DNA of 12,285 bases, taken from positions 1 through 12,285 of the forward strand of contig DJPG01000019.1 in NCBI GenBank assembly GCA_002439735.1, written 5' to 3'. A program made the translations under genes and the position numbers. Below the pieces are notes generated by a model that saw nothing but the letters and a program-made list of their open reading frames with translations, was not told the origin of the DNA and made no database searches. This document shows, piece after piece, positions 5,290-12,285 of the stretch (position 1 is its first letter; every line of letters begins with the position of its first letter). The stretch is from Firmicutes bacterium UBA6418. Lineage in GTDB: Bacteria > Bacillota > Clostridia > Peptostreptococcales > Anaerovoracaceae.

Positions 5290-7044
5290 TTACATAGTGC
5301 AATTATAGCACAATTCGCTGTCCTGATGTGCATTTATCTTCGCAATTTCCGGAATTCTTTTGATCTTCTGTGTCGTTGTCTTGATCATCGGCTCATTGCT
5401 GAGAATGAAATGATTGACATGCTTGTATTTCGGCATTGCAGCGTTGATCTCGCCGAGATCCGCGCGCACTCGATCTGCCAGATGATCGACCGTCCATTTA
5501 TTTTCTTTCAGATATTCCTCCTGATAGACGATCTTCGTCCATAGCACCAGATCATTATGCTTTTCTCTGGAAAATACTAGGCACTCGGCCACATACGGCA
5601 GTCTGGAGATTTTCTCTTCGATCTCTTCCGGAAATATATTTTTGCCATTTTTCATCACAATGACGTTCTTTTTGCGTCCAGTAATGTACAGATTTCCAAG
5701 CTTGTCAAAGCGTCCAAGATCGCCGGTGTAGAACCAGCCGTCTTTCAGCACTTCGGCCGTTTCTTCCGGCTGATCTAGGTAGCCCATCATGATGTTTGGA
5801 CCGCGCGCCACGATCTCGCCGATCCCATCCTCATTCTCGCCAAAGAGTTGAATGTTTACACTCGGCATCGGTTTTCCGACGGAACCGGGAGCAATATCTT
5901 CCGGACGTTCCGCTGCCAAAACCGGTGAGGTTTCGGTCAGTCCGTAGCCTTGAATCGTCACGATTCCAAATCCGTTCATACCCGCAGATGTTTCCGGTGT
6001 CAGCGGGGCGGCGCCACAGATGATCAGACGAAGATGCCCGCCCAAACCGTCAATGACCGGCTTGAACAGCTTGCGGCGTATAGAAATCCCAAACAGTTCG
6101 GTAAATTTCGCAAGTCCGAGTCCGATGCGGATTTTGTTTTCTTTCCCCTCTTTCTGGATCTGACGCTCGATCTTTTTATACATATTTTCTACGATCAGTG
6201 GTACGCCGACAAAGATCGTAACCCCATACTCACCCAGGTTTTTGGTCACATAGCGCAGACCGTCGCAAAAAACACTGCAGGCGCAGGACGCCATGAAGAC
6301 CAGCGCACCGACCAGTCCAAAGCTGTGGTGAAACGGCAGGAATGCCATATTGACATCCCATGGGTAAAACCGCTCAAATTCCTGCATATCCCGGATATTG
6401 CTCATGATATTATCGTGGCTCAGCATGACGGCCTTGGAGTTCGCTGTCGTGCCGGAAGTAAACAAAATCACCGCCAACTGTTTTTCCGAAACCTCGGCTT
6501 CCAAGAATCTGCGCTCACCGGAACGTACGCGTTTCTCCCCGTCCAGCTTCATCTGAGTCAAAACCTCTCCCTCTCCCGTCATTGGCAAAAGCCATGGCAC
6601 GAAGTCTGTGCAACGTGCCGCAGCCTCTTGTGCGATCGCGGTATGTTTTGCGTCGTGAAACAGAATGGTAATCCGACTGCGCTGCATGCAGGATGCCAGT
6701 TCCTCTGCTGTAAAGCCCTTGTCAAACGGTACGGCAACACCACCTCCGTTGACGGTTGCCAGAAAGACCTGCATCCACGCGTAGCTGTTTTCGCCGATGA
6801 TGCCGACACGAAATTCTTTTCCCTGCATGGAGTCCGAGCAGAGCAGTTCCGTTCCCAGATTTTGAATGTCTTTATGCATCTGGAAAAAAGAAATATGCCG
6901 GATCATTCCGTCTTCTTTTACTCGAAAAGCATCATTTCCCGGAGCCTCCTCGATGCAGCAGCTGACCATATCTTTCAAGGTTCTGGCCGGGTTCTGATAA
7001 ATATACTTCTTGTTTTTCTTTGTATTCATAAGCATAGGATTCAT
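5290..7044 (-). CDS. AMP-forming acyl-CoA synthetase (long-chain fatty acid--CoA ligase type)
   Basis: A 584-residue ANL-superfamily enzyme that activates a carboxylic acid with ATP to an acyl-AMP and passes it to CoA. The motifs are in order: the P-loop-like LFTSGTT (194-200) followed by K204, the Y-G-L-T-E box (367-371), TGDLG (440-444), GRKKN (456-460), and the C-terminal catalytic Lys in TTTQKIKR (K560). The overall form resembles FadD/FAA1-type ligases for medium or long chains, but the acid cannot be read. The N-terminus is uncertain. The first ATG (7044) is only 1-2 bases from GGGGGA, whereas the ATG at 7035 lies about 9 bases away and gives MLMNTKK, the likelier start. The stop is followed by a terminator. 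The gap to the YgiQ gene is only 51 bases and is mostly a hairpin, with no firm promoter. Confidence 0.9.
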   Translation of the reverse strand: MNPMLMNTKKNKKYIYQNPARTLKDMVSCCIEEAPGNDAFRVKEDGMIRHISFFQMHKDIQNLGTELLCSDSMQGKEFRVGIIGENSYAWMQVFLATVNGGGVAVPFDKGFTAEELASCMQRSRITILFHDAKHTAIAQEAAARCTDFVPWLLPMTGEGEVLTQMKLDGEKRVRSGERRFLEAEVSEKQLAVILFTSGTTANSKAVMLSHDNIMSNIRDMQEFERFYPWDVNMAFLPFHHSFGLVGALVFMASCACSVFCDGLRYVTKNLGEYGVTIFVGVPLIVENMYKKIERQIQKEGKENKIRIGLGLAKFTELFGISIRRKLFKPVIDGLGGHLRLIICGAAPLTPETSAGMNGFGIVTIQGYGLTETSPVLAAERPEDIAPGSVGKPMPSVNIQLFGENEDGIGEIVARGPNIMMGYLDQPEETAEVLKDGWFYTGDLGRFDKLGNLYITGRKKNVIVMKNGKNIFPEEIEEKISRLPYVAECLVFSREKHNDLVLWTKIVYQEEYLKENKWTVDHLADRVRADLGEINAAMPKYKHVNHFILSNEPMIKTTTQKIKRIPEIAKINAHQDSELCYNCTM

Positions 7045-7069
7045 TCCCCCAATATCATTTTATATTCCT

Positions 7070-7102
7070 AAAATAACCTAGTATTGAATACTAGGTTATT
7101 TT
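7070..7102. terminator. Near-perfect palindromic terminator overlapping the ygiQ stop
   Basis: AAAATAACCTAGTATT (7070-7085) and AATACTAGGTTATTTT (7087-7102) are perfect 16-base arms around one central base. The stop codon of the YgiQ gene (7096-7098) lies inside the right arm. The T-tract is moderate in the minus direction and stronger in the plus direction, so it may act both ways. A partly formed hairpin during translation of the last codons would be needed for termination. Confidence 0.75.
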
Positions 7103-8886
7103 TTATTATATAAGAGATATGAAATCAAGTCAACTCTTTGGGCTTTTTTTAACGCTTTCATCACCAAATCTACATTTTCTTTCTTGTGATAGTGTATCAG
7201 CGCGCGCTGCATACGCTTTTCTTCCATGCTTTTGGCGACGTAGACCGGACGCATCGTGAACGGATCCAGTTCCGTATAATACATACAGGTCGCCAGCGTG
7301 CCCGGCGTCGGATAGAAATCCTGTACCTGATCGGGTATAAAGCCGTATTCTTTGAGAAAGCAGGCCAGTTCTACCGCGTCCTCCAGGGTGCTGCCCGGAT
7401 GAGATGAAATCAAATACGGGATCAGGTACTGCTTCAACCCGAAACGTTTGTTCATCTGTCTGTACTTTTTATCAAACGCAAGGAAAACCTCCTTGCCCGG
7501 CTTGCGCATATGATAGAGTACCTGCGGCGAAATGTGTTCTGGCGCAACCTTGAGCGTACCGCTGATGTGGTAGCGGCATAATTCTTCAATAAATTTGTCC
7601 GCCTTCGGATCTGCCATCAGATAATCATAACGAATACCGGAGCGGATAAAGACTTTTTTCACACCGGAAAGGCTGCGAACTGCCCGCAGGACATCCAGAT
7701 AGTCACTGTGATCGACCTTCATGTTCGGACAAACGCCCGGATACAAACAATCCTTATCTGCGCAGACGCCGACTTTCAGCTGCTTCCTGCAAGCCGGGAA
7801 GCGGAAATTGGCCGTCGGTCCGCCAATGTCATGGATATAGCCCTTGAAGTCTTTTTTGTGCGTCAAAGCCTCAGCTTCCCGCACGATTGATTCCTTGCTG
7901 CGGCTCCGCACCTGCCTGCCCTGATGATAGGTGATCGCGCAGAAGCTGCATCCACCGAAGCATCCCCGCGCGCTGACCAGACTGAACTTGATCTCACGGA
8001 ACGCCGGAATACCGCCTGCCGCTTCATAGACCGGATGTGACTCGTTTTCAAATGGAAGCGCATATAAGTCATCCAGTTCTTCCCGTTCTAGCGGCGGCTG
8101 CGGCGGATTCTGCACCACATAAACGGTATCGCTGTACTTCTCGGTCAGCGTCTTCGCGGAAATGGCGTCATGGTTGCAGTACTGCACGGCAAAGCTCTCT
8201 GCGTACGCCCGCTTATCCGCCGCGATCCGCGCGAAATCCGGCAATGCGATTGCTTCCTCCAGTCCTGGCAGACTCAGATCCCTCGCGCGATAGCAAGTGC
8301 CCCGCACCCAGGTGATGTCTCGGGCAGCAATACCGGAATCCAGTGCTTCCGCGATTTCTAAAATCGCGCGCTCTCCCATACCGTAAATCAGAAGGTCAGC
8401 CTTGGAATCCAGTAAGATTGATCTGCGCACCTTGTCGCTCCAGTAGTCATAGTGGCCTAAGCGCCTGAGGCTGGCTTCCAGACCGCCGATGATGACCGGC
8501 ACGTCCTTATAGGCCTCTTTCGCGCGATTGGCATAAACGATGACCGCCCTGTCCGGGCGTTTTCCAGGTTTTCCGCCCGGCGCGTATTCGTCCACCTTTC
8601 GCTTATGCCGAAAGACGGAATAATGGTTGACCATCGAGTCCACCACGCCGCTGTTGATGAGGAATCCCAGGCGCGGTTTGCCGAATATGCGAAAATCCTC
8701 AGCCGTTTTGTAATTCGGCTGAGGCAAAATCGCTACCTTATATCCATATCGTTCCAGCAAGCGACTGATGATCGCAGTGCCGAAGGAGTGGTGATCCACA
8801 TAAGCGTCCCCTGTGACAAACACAAAGTCCGGCTGTTGCCACCCTCGTTCCTCCATCTCTTTTCGATTGATCGGTAAAAAACTCAT
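7096..8886 (-). CDS. ygiQ: YgiQ-family radical SAM protein
   Basis: A 596-residue protein matching the YgiQ (UPF0313) family from its first residues: FLPINRKEMEERGW, then DFVFVTGDAYVDHHSFG (20-36), which opens an N-terminal cobalamin-binding-like domain. The radical SAM cluster motif CxxxCxxC is C309, C313 and C316 in RGCFGGCSFC. A Cys-rich patch follows near 373-387 (CRKQLKVGVCADKDC). The family is widespread and its reaction is not established. The ATG lies 4 bases after the stop of the upstream permease and has only a weak AAGGA about 15 bases away, so translation probably depends on coupling to the permease. This places the gene at the tail of the nucleoside ABC operon. It is shorter than the E. 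coli protein, as is common in Firmicutes. Confidence 0.92.
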   Translation of the reverse strand: MSFLPINRKEMEERGWQQPDFVFVTGDAYVDHHSFGTAIISRLLERYGYKVAILPQPNYKTAEDFRIFGKPRLGFLINSGVVDSMVNHYSVFRHKRKVDEYAPGGKPGKRPDRAVIVYANRAKEAYKDVPVIIGGLEASLRRLGHYDYWSDKVRRSILLDSKADLLIYGMGERAILEIAEALDSGIAARDITWVRGTCYRARDLSLPGLEEAIALPDFARIAADKRAYAESFAVQYCNHDAISAKTLTEKYSDTVYVVQNPPQPPLEREELDDLYALPFENESHPVYEAAGGIPAFREIKFSLVSARGCFGGCSFCAITYHQGRQVRSRSKESIVREAEALTHKKDFKGYIHDIGGPTANFRFPACRKQLKVGVCADKDCLYPGVCPNMKVDHSDYLDVLRAVRSLSGVKKVFIRSGIRYDYLMADPKADKFIEELCRYHISGTLKVAPEHISPQVLYHMRKPGKEVFLAFDKKYRQMNKRFGLKQYLIPYLISSHPGSTLEDAVELACFLKEYGFIPDQVQDFYPTPGTLATCMYYTELDPFTMRPVYVAKSMEEKRMQRALIHYHKKENVDLVMKALKKAQRVDLISYLLYNKK

Positions 8887-8890
8887 ACAG

Positions 8891-9841
8891 TTATCTCTGT
8901 CCTTTGTCGTACGGAATTCCCTCTGCCTTCGGTGCCTTGGACTTCTTGGAAGTAAGAGCCAGCACCACCAGGGAAATGATATACGGCATCATATTGTACA
9001 CGCCACTCGGCAGATTCAGCGCAACCATAAAGTCGAAGCCGGTGTAAACATTCGACAGCGCGCGGAATAAGCCGAACAGCAGTGCTGCAAGCGCAATTTT
9101 CTGCGGTTTCCACTGCCCGAAAATCATAACTGCCAGTGCGAGGAATCCGAAACCGGCCACGCCGTATTCAAATTTCCATTCGCTGACACCTGCCGTAATG
9201 TAAACGATACCGCCCAGACCGCCCAGCGCACCGGATATCAGTACGCCTGCCCAGCGCATCTTATAAACATTGATGCCGACCGAGTCTGCCGCCTGCGGAT
9301 GCTCGCCACATGCCATCAAGCGCAGGCCAAACTTGGTCTTATAGAGCGTCACATAGGAAAAAATCAATGCGATCACGGTCACCAACATGAACCAGTTCAA
9401 CTCCATGCCGCCAACATGAAAAAGAAATGCCTTTTTGGGCTGAATATATTTTACAACCGAAGATACATTGTCCGGATTTGCCGCAGTGTTGATCGCCTTG
9501 ACGACAACGGTCGCTGCTGCGGTACCCAGAATATTGAGCGCGGTACCGACGATCGTCTGATCGCCGTTAAAGTTGATGCAGGCTACAGCCAGAAGCGCCG
9601 CATAGACCACACCGAACAGGATGGATATGATAATGACACTCAGCACAATCACAAGCGCCGAGGCATTCGGGAGGTTCTCCGCGATAACGCTCATCGTCAA
9701 TGCCCCTCCAAGGGCTCCAATGACCATAATGCCTTCCAATCCCAGATTAATGACGCCGGAGTGTTCAGAGAAACAGCCACCCAAAGCTACCAGAATGAGT
9801 ACAGACGCATATAAGAGCGTATATTCGATCAGTAATGTCAT
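8891..9841 (-). CDS. ABC transporter permease, nucleoside/BmpA type (NupQ-like)
   Basis: A 316-residue permease of the branched-chain/sugar type (BPD_transp_2) with about 8-10 membrane segments. The N-terminal HSGVINLGLEGIMVIGALGGAL is the conserved stretch of the second permease of purine-nucleoside importers (NupQ/YufQ of Bacillus). It pairs with the neighbouring permease to form the membrane channel, and the substrate is most likely a nucleoside. The start ATG overlaps the upstream stop as ATGA and is served by AAAGGAGG about 9 bases before it. The lysine-rich C-terminal tail should lie in the cytoplasm. It ends 4 bases before the YgiQ gene. Confidence 0.88.
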   Translation of the reverse strand: MTLLIEYTLLYASVLILVALGGCFSEHSGVINLGLEGIMVIGALGGALTMSVIAENLPNASALVIVLSVIIISILFGVVYAALLAVACINFNGDQTIVGTALNILGTAAATVVVKAINTAANPDNVSSVVKYIQPKKAFLFHVGGMELNWFMLVTVIALIFSYVTLYKTKFGLRLMACGEHPQAADSVGINVYKMRWAGVLISGALGGLGGIVYITAGVSEWKFEYGVAGFGFLALAVMIFGQWKPQKIALAALLFGLFRALSNVYTGFDFMVALNLPSGVYNMMPYIISLVVLALTSKKSKAPKAEGIPYDKGQR

Positions 9842-11004
9842 GATGCCTGCCCTCCTTTCTCTTCGTTCGCTGCGTCAGTCGGCTGTGCTACCGCCCTGAC
9901 CGCTGCCTCTTTTTCTTCCCGCTTGGCAATGCTCTTATTCATCACATGTCGGAAGAACAGTACAAATCCGCACAGGTAAATGATAATTGCCGAAATCAGA
10001 TCGGAGATCTGTGCGCTGTACATCGTTTTGTCGAGATAAGCGCCTCCCATCGTGATATGTTGAATGAAAAAGGATGCAAAGATGCTACCGATTGGATTCA
10101 GACCGCCGAGAAAGGCTGCCGAGATTCCGTTAAAGCCCATCGACGGCACCGACGAAGTACTGCAGTTCCACTGCTCATAACCGGTCAGGTAGAACATCGC
10201 CGCACCGATACCGGCCAGCGCGCCGCCGATCGCAAGCGTGAGTACAATATTCTTTTTCTCAGCCATACCACAGTATTTTGCGGCATTTTTATTGTTTCCG
10301 GTTGCCTTCAGCTCATAGCCAAGTTTTGTTTTTTCGAGCAGTACCCAGATGCCAATCGCAATCAGGATTGAAATCGGAATAGCGATGGTTGCGTACTGAT
10401 TGTTGCTGAATAATTTATCCAGCCCCACGTTCGGGAGCAATGCGCTTTTGTTAACGCCTGCGATGCCAAGCGTATACGGGCTGGTGCTTTCCTTGACTTC
10501 GGTCAGCAGAATGTTGACGCCGTACAGAGAGATCCAGTTGAGCATGATGCCGCTGATAACCTCGTTGACATTGCAGTATGCTTTGAGCAGGCCGCTGATG
10601 ACCGCCAGCAGCGCGCCGGAGATTCCACCGAGCAGCATACATACCCACCAAGGCATGCCCCAGGCCAACGCCGCATAAATCGCAAGCCCCGCGCCGATAC
10701 CATACTGTCCTGCCGCGCCAATATTGAATAAGCCGACTTTATAGCAAAACAGAATCGAAAGTGCACACATCAGAAGCGGTGCTGTCTTGGCTAAAGTGCT
10801 GCCAAAGTATTTGAATGCGATTTTGGCATTCTGATAGTTAAAAAAATTCTTGATCAAGTCCATGATGCCCTCAAACGCACCGCTCGGATTGATACACAAG
10901 AGAACAATAAACCCGATGATCAAGCCGATGATGATACAGAGAATGGACGACAAGATTGACTGAAACGCATGGTTCTTTAGCAGTTTTCGCATCTTAAGAT
11001 TCAT
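9838..11004 (-). CDS. ABC transporter permease, nucleoside/BmpA type (NupP-like)
   Basis: A 388-residue permease partner. Its reading frame is open back to 11124, but the real start is the ATG at 11004, preceded by AAGGAGGACAGC; the extra upstream residues (Arg/Ser/Trp-rich) are the other frame of the ATPase gene. A first membrane segment at about 15-38 is followed by an external loop and then GLFNIGAAGQYGIGA and NVNEVISGIMLNWI, both typical of the NupP/YufP class. The C-terminus is a charged, Ala/Glu-rich cytoplasmic tail of about 35 residues. It overlaps the ATPase gene by 11 bases and the next permease by 4, so all three are translationally linked. Confidence 0.88.
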   Translation of the reverse strand: MNLKMRKLLKNHAFQSILSSILCIIIGLIIGFIVLLCINPSGAFEGIMDLIKNFFNYQNAKIAFKYFGSTLAKTAPLLMCALSILFCYKVGLFNIGAAGQYGIGAGLAIYAALAWGMPWWVCMLLGGISGALLAVISGLLKAYCNVNEVISGIMLNWISLYGVNILLTEVKESTSPYTLGIAGVNKSALLPNVGLDKLFSNNQYATIAIPISILIAIGIWVLLEKTKLGYELKATGNNKNAAKYCGMAEKKNIVLTLAIGGALAGIGAAMFYLTGYEQWNCSTSSVPSMGFNGISAAFLGGLNPIGSIFASFFIQHITMGGAYLDKTMYSAQISDLISAIIIYLCGFVLFFRHVMNKSIAKREEKEAAVRAVAQPTDAANEEKGGQAS

Positions 11005-12285
11005 GCTGTCCTCCTTTCCTTGCACCGGCCATATACAGTCCGAGTTCTTCCACCGTCGTGGTCTTCGGATCCAGCTCGCCGACGATCTCACCCTCGTACA
11101 TGACAAGGATCCGATCCGGCACACTCATGACTTCCTCCAGTTCCAGCGATACGAGAAGAACCGCTTTGCCTGCGTCACGCTGCTGTACCAGCTGGTGGTG
11201 AATGTATTCGATCGCGCCGACATCCAATCCTCGGGTCGGCTGTACCGCAACCAGGAGCTGCGGATTTTTATCTATTTCACGGGCAATAATTGCCTTTTGC
11301 TGATTACCGCCCGACATGCTCCTGGCAATGGTCACCGGACCCTGTCCGGAGCGCACGTCATACTGCGCGATCAGTTTTTCAGCATATGCCCTGATATTTT
11401 TCCGATTCAAAAATCCTGCTTTGGAGACAAACTGCGGCTCAAAATAACGTTCCAGAACAATATTATCTTCCAATGTGTAATCCAGAACCAATCCATATTT
11501 GTGCCTGTCTTCCGGAATATGACTCATATTTTCATTTCGTTTACGAATGCTCAGGTTCGTAATGTCCCTGCCGCAAAGGTTGATTTTTCCATTCTCCACT
11601 GGCTCCAACCCTGTCAGTCCGTAAACAAATTCGGTTTGTCCGTTTCCATCGATGCCTGCAATGCAAACGATCTCTCCTGCACGTACCTTGAGCGAGACGT
11701 CTTTGACCGCATTGTTTTTATGTACCTTGCTGGCAACCGTCATATGTTCGATGTCCAGGATCACTTCACCCGGCTGCGCCGCTTTCTTTTCGACCGTAAA
11801 AGCAACATCTCGACCGACCATCATGCGGGAAAGCTCTTCCTTGGTGGTGTCCTTGATATCCACGGTGCCCATGTACTTGCCCTTGCGCAGGACGGTGCAG
11901 CGGTCTGCCACGGCCATGATCTCGTTGAGCTTGTGGGAGATGAAGAGGATGGATTTGCCCTCTTTCTTGAACCCGCGCATGATCTCCATCAGCTCGTCGA
12001 TCTCCTGCGGGGTCAGCACAGCGGTGGGCTCATCAAAGATCAGGATCTCATTGTCGCGGTAGAGCATCTTCAGGATCTCCACGCGCTGCTGCATACCGAC
12101 CGAGATATCGCTGATGAGCGCATCCGGGTCCACGCGCAGACCATATTTTTCGCTCAGGGCCATGACCTTTTTGCGGGCCTCGGCCTTCTGCAGGAAACCA
12201 AACTTGTTGGGCTCCACGCCCAGAATGATGTTGTCCAGAACGCTGAAGCATTCCACCAGCTTGAAGTGCTGGTGCACCATGCCGA
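10994..12285 (-). CDS. ABC transporter ATPase, nucleoside/BmpA type (NupO-like), N-terminus beyond the window
   Basis: A two-domain ATPase of the sugar/nucleoside importer class, open at the right edge; 428 residues are visible from the ATG at 12280 and the frame continues upstream. That ATG is internal: it is the Met of the Q-loop GMVHQHF, so the first Walker A and about 85 residues lie outside. Counting from 12280, domain 1 has signature SVGMQQ (60-65), Walker B ILIFDEP (79-85) and the His switch ISHKL (H116). Domain 2 has a class-typical Walker A, GIDGNGQTE (209-217), signature SGGNQQK (323-329) and LLVAVQPTRGLD, where Gln replaces the catalytic Glu, as usual in this class. The DNA changes character inside the gene: third codon positions are about 85% G/C before residue 154 (near 11820) and about half after. 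The BmpA-type binding protein should lie upstream. Confidence 0.92.
   Translation of the reverse strand, partial: GMVHQHFKLVECFSVLDNIILGVEPNKFGFLQKAEARKKVMALSEKYGLRVDPDALISDISVGMQQRVEILKMLYRDNEILIFDEPTAVLTPQEIDELMEIMRGFKKEGKSILFISHKLNEIMAVADRCTVLRKGKYMGTVDIKDTTKEELSRMMVGRDVAFTVEKKAAQPGEVILDIEHMTVASKVHKNNAVKDVSLKVRAGEIVCIAGIDGNGQTEFVYGLTGLEPVENGKINLCGRDITNLSIRKRNENMSHIPEDRHKYGLVLDYTLEDNIVLERYFEPQFVSKAGFLNRKNIRAYAEKLIAQYDVRSGQGPVTIARSMSGGNQQKAIIAREIDKNPQLLVAVQPTRGLDVGAIEYIHHQLVQQRDAGKAVLLVSLELEEVMSVPDRILVMYEGEIVGELDPKTTTVEELGLYMAGARKGGQHES

Noticed and set aside
5950..7071. A 373-codon open frame on the plus strand, opposite the acyl-CoA synthetase
   Set aside because: It lies entirely antisense to a gene with all family motifs, has no recognisable domain and no convincing ribosome binding site. 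Its length reflects the codon use of the real gene.
7095..7125. Resemblance of the sequence after the ygiQ palindrome to the post-terminator repeat (T-tract then ATTAT-TA-GA-ATAT)
   Set aside because: It is AT-rich, lacks the exact 17-base core and following hairpin, and is the coding end of ygiQ. Chance is the simpler explanation.
11005..11124. N-terminal extension of the first permease
   Set aside because: The extra 40 residues are the alternative frame of the ATPase gene, and AAGGAGG sits directly before the ATG at 11004.
1..12285. CRISPR array, insertion sequence, toxin-antitoxin or phage genes
   Set aside because: No regularly spaced repeats, transposase motifs or small paired toxin genes were seen on either strand.

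Overview
The window reads as a chromosomal segment of a Gram-positive, Clostridia-type (probably Lachnospiraceae-like) anaerobe. The grounds are strong GGAGG-type ribosome binding sites, mixed but not extreme base composition (AT-rich intergenic DNA, roughly balanced genes), Rho-independent terminators after several genes, and the protein families present. Genus is inference. Every protein gene lies on the minus strand; the only plus-strand gene is a tRNA.

Layout from the right edge, in the direction of transcription. A BmpA/Nup-type nucleoside ABC importer comes first: an ATPase cut by the window edge (10994-12285), then two permeases (9838-11004 and 8891-9841) joined by overlapping stops and starts. 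A YgiQ-family radical SAM protein (7096-8886) follows 4 bases after the second permease and ends in a near-perfect palindrome. Next come an AMP-forming acyl-CoA synthetase (5290-7044, probably starting at 7035) with its own terminator and a solitary beta-class DNA methyltransferase (3640-5133). The methyltransferase faces a plus-strand tRNA-Arg(CCG) that has its own extended -10 promoter and terminator. An AT-rich divergent spacer separates the tRNA from an NhaC-family antiporter (1796-3166) and an M42 metallo-aminopeptidase (614-1696). At the left edge is the first part of a LeuA-like acyltransferase (1-179), preceded by a good promoter and a short leader ORF whose stop touches the ribosome binding site of the gene.

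How the genes work together: the three ABC genes make one import machine, and the lipoprotein that binds substrate should lie just beyond the right edge. The antiporter and peptidase may form a two-gene unit. The rest looks like ordinary housekeeping. I see no defence island, phage or insertion sequence, and no convincing new multi-gene system.

Four signals are not explained by the genes. (1) Codon choice changes abruptly inside the ABC ATPase near 11820. (2) A structured repeat lies immediately downstream of two unrelated terminators (about 435-566 and 5158-5241). (3) A leader ORF is tightly joined to the LeuA-like gene. (4) The solitary methyltransferase has an unassigned C-terminal region of about 150 residues.
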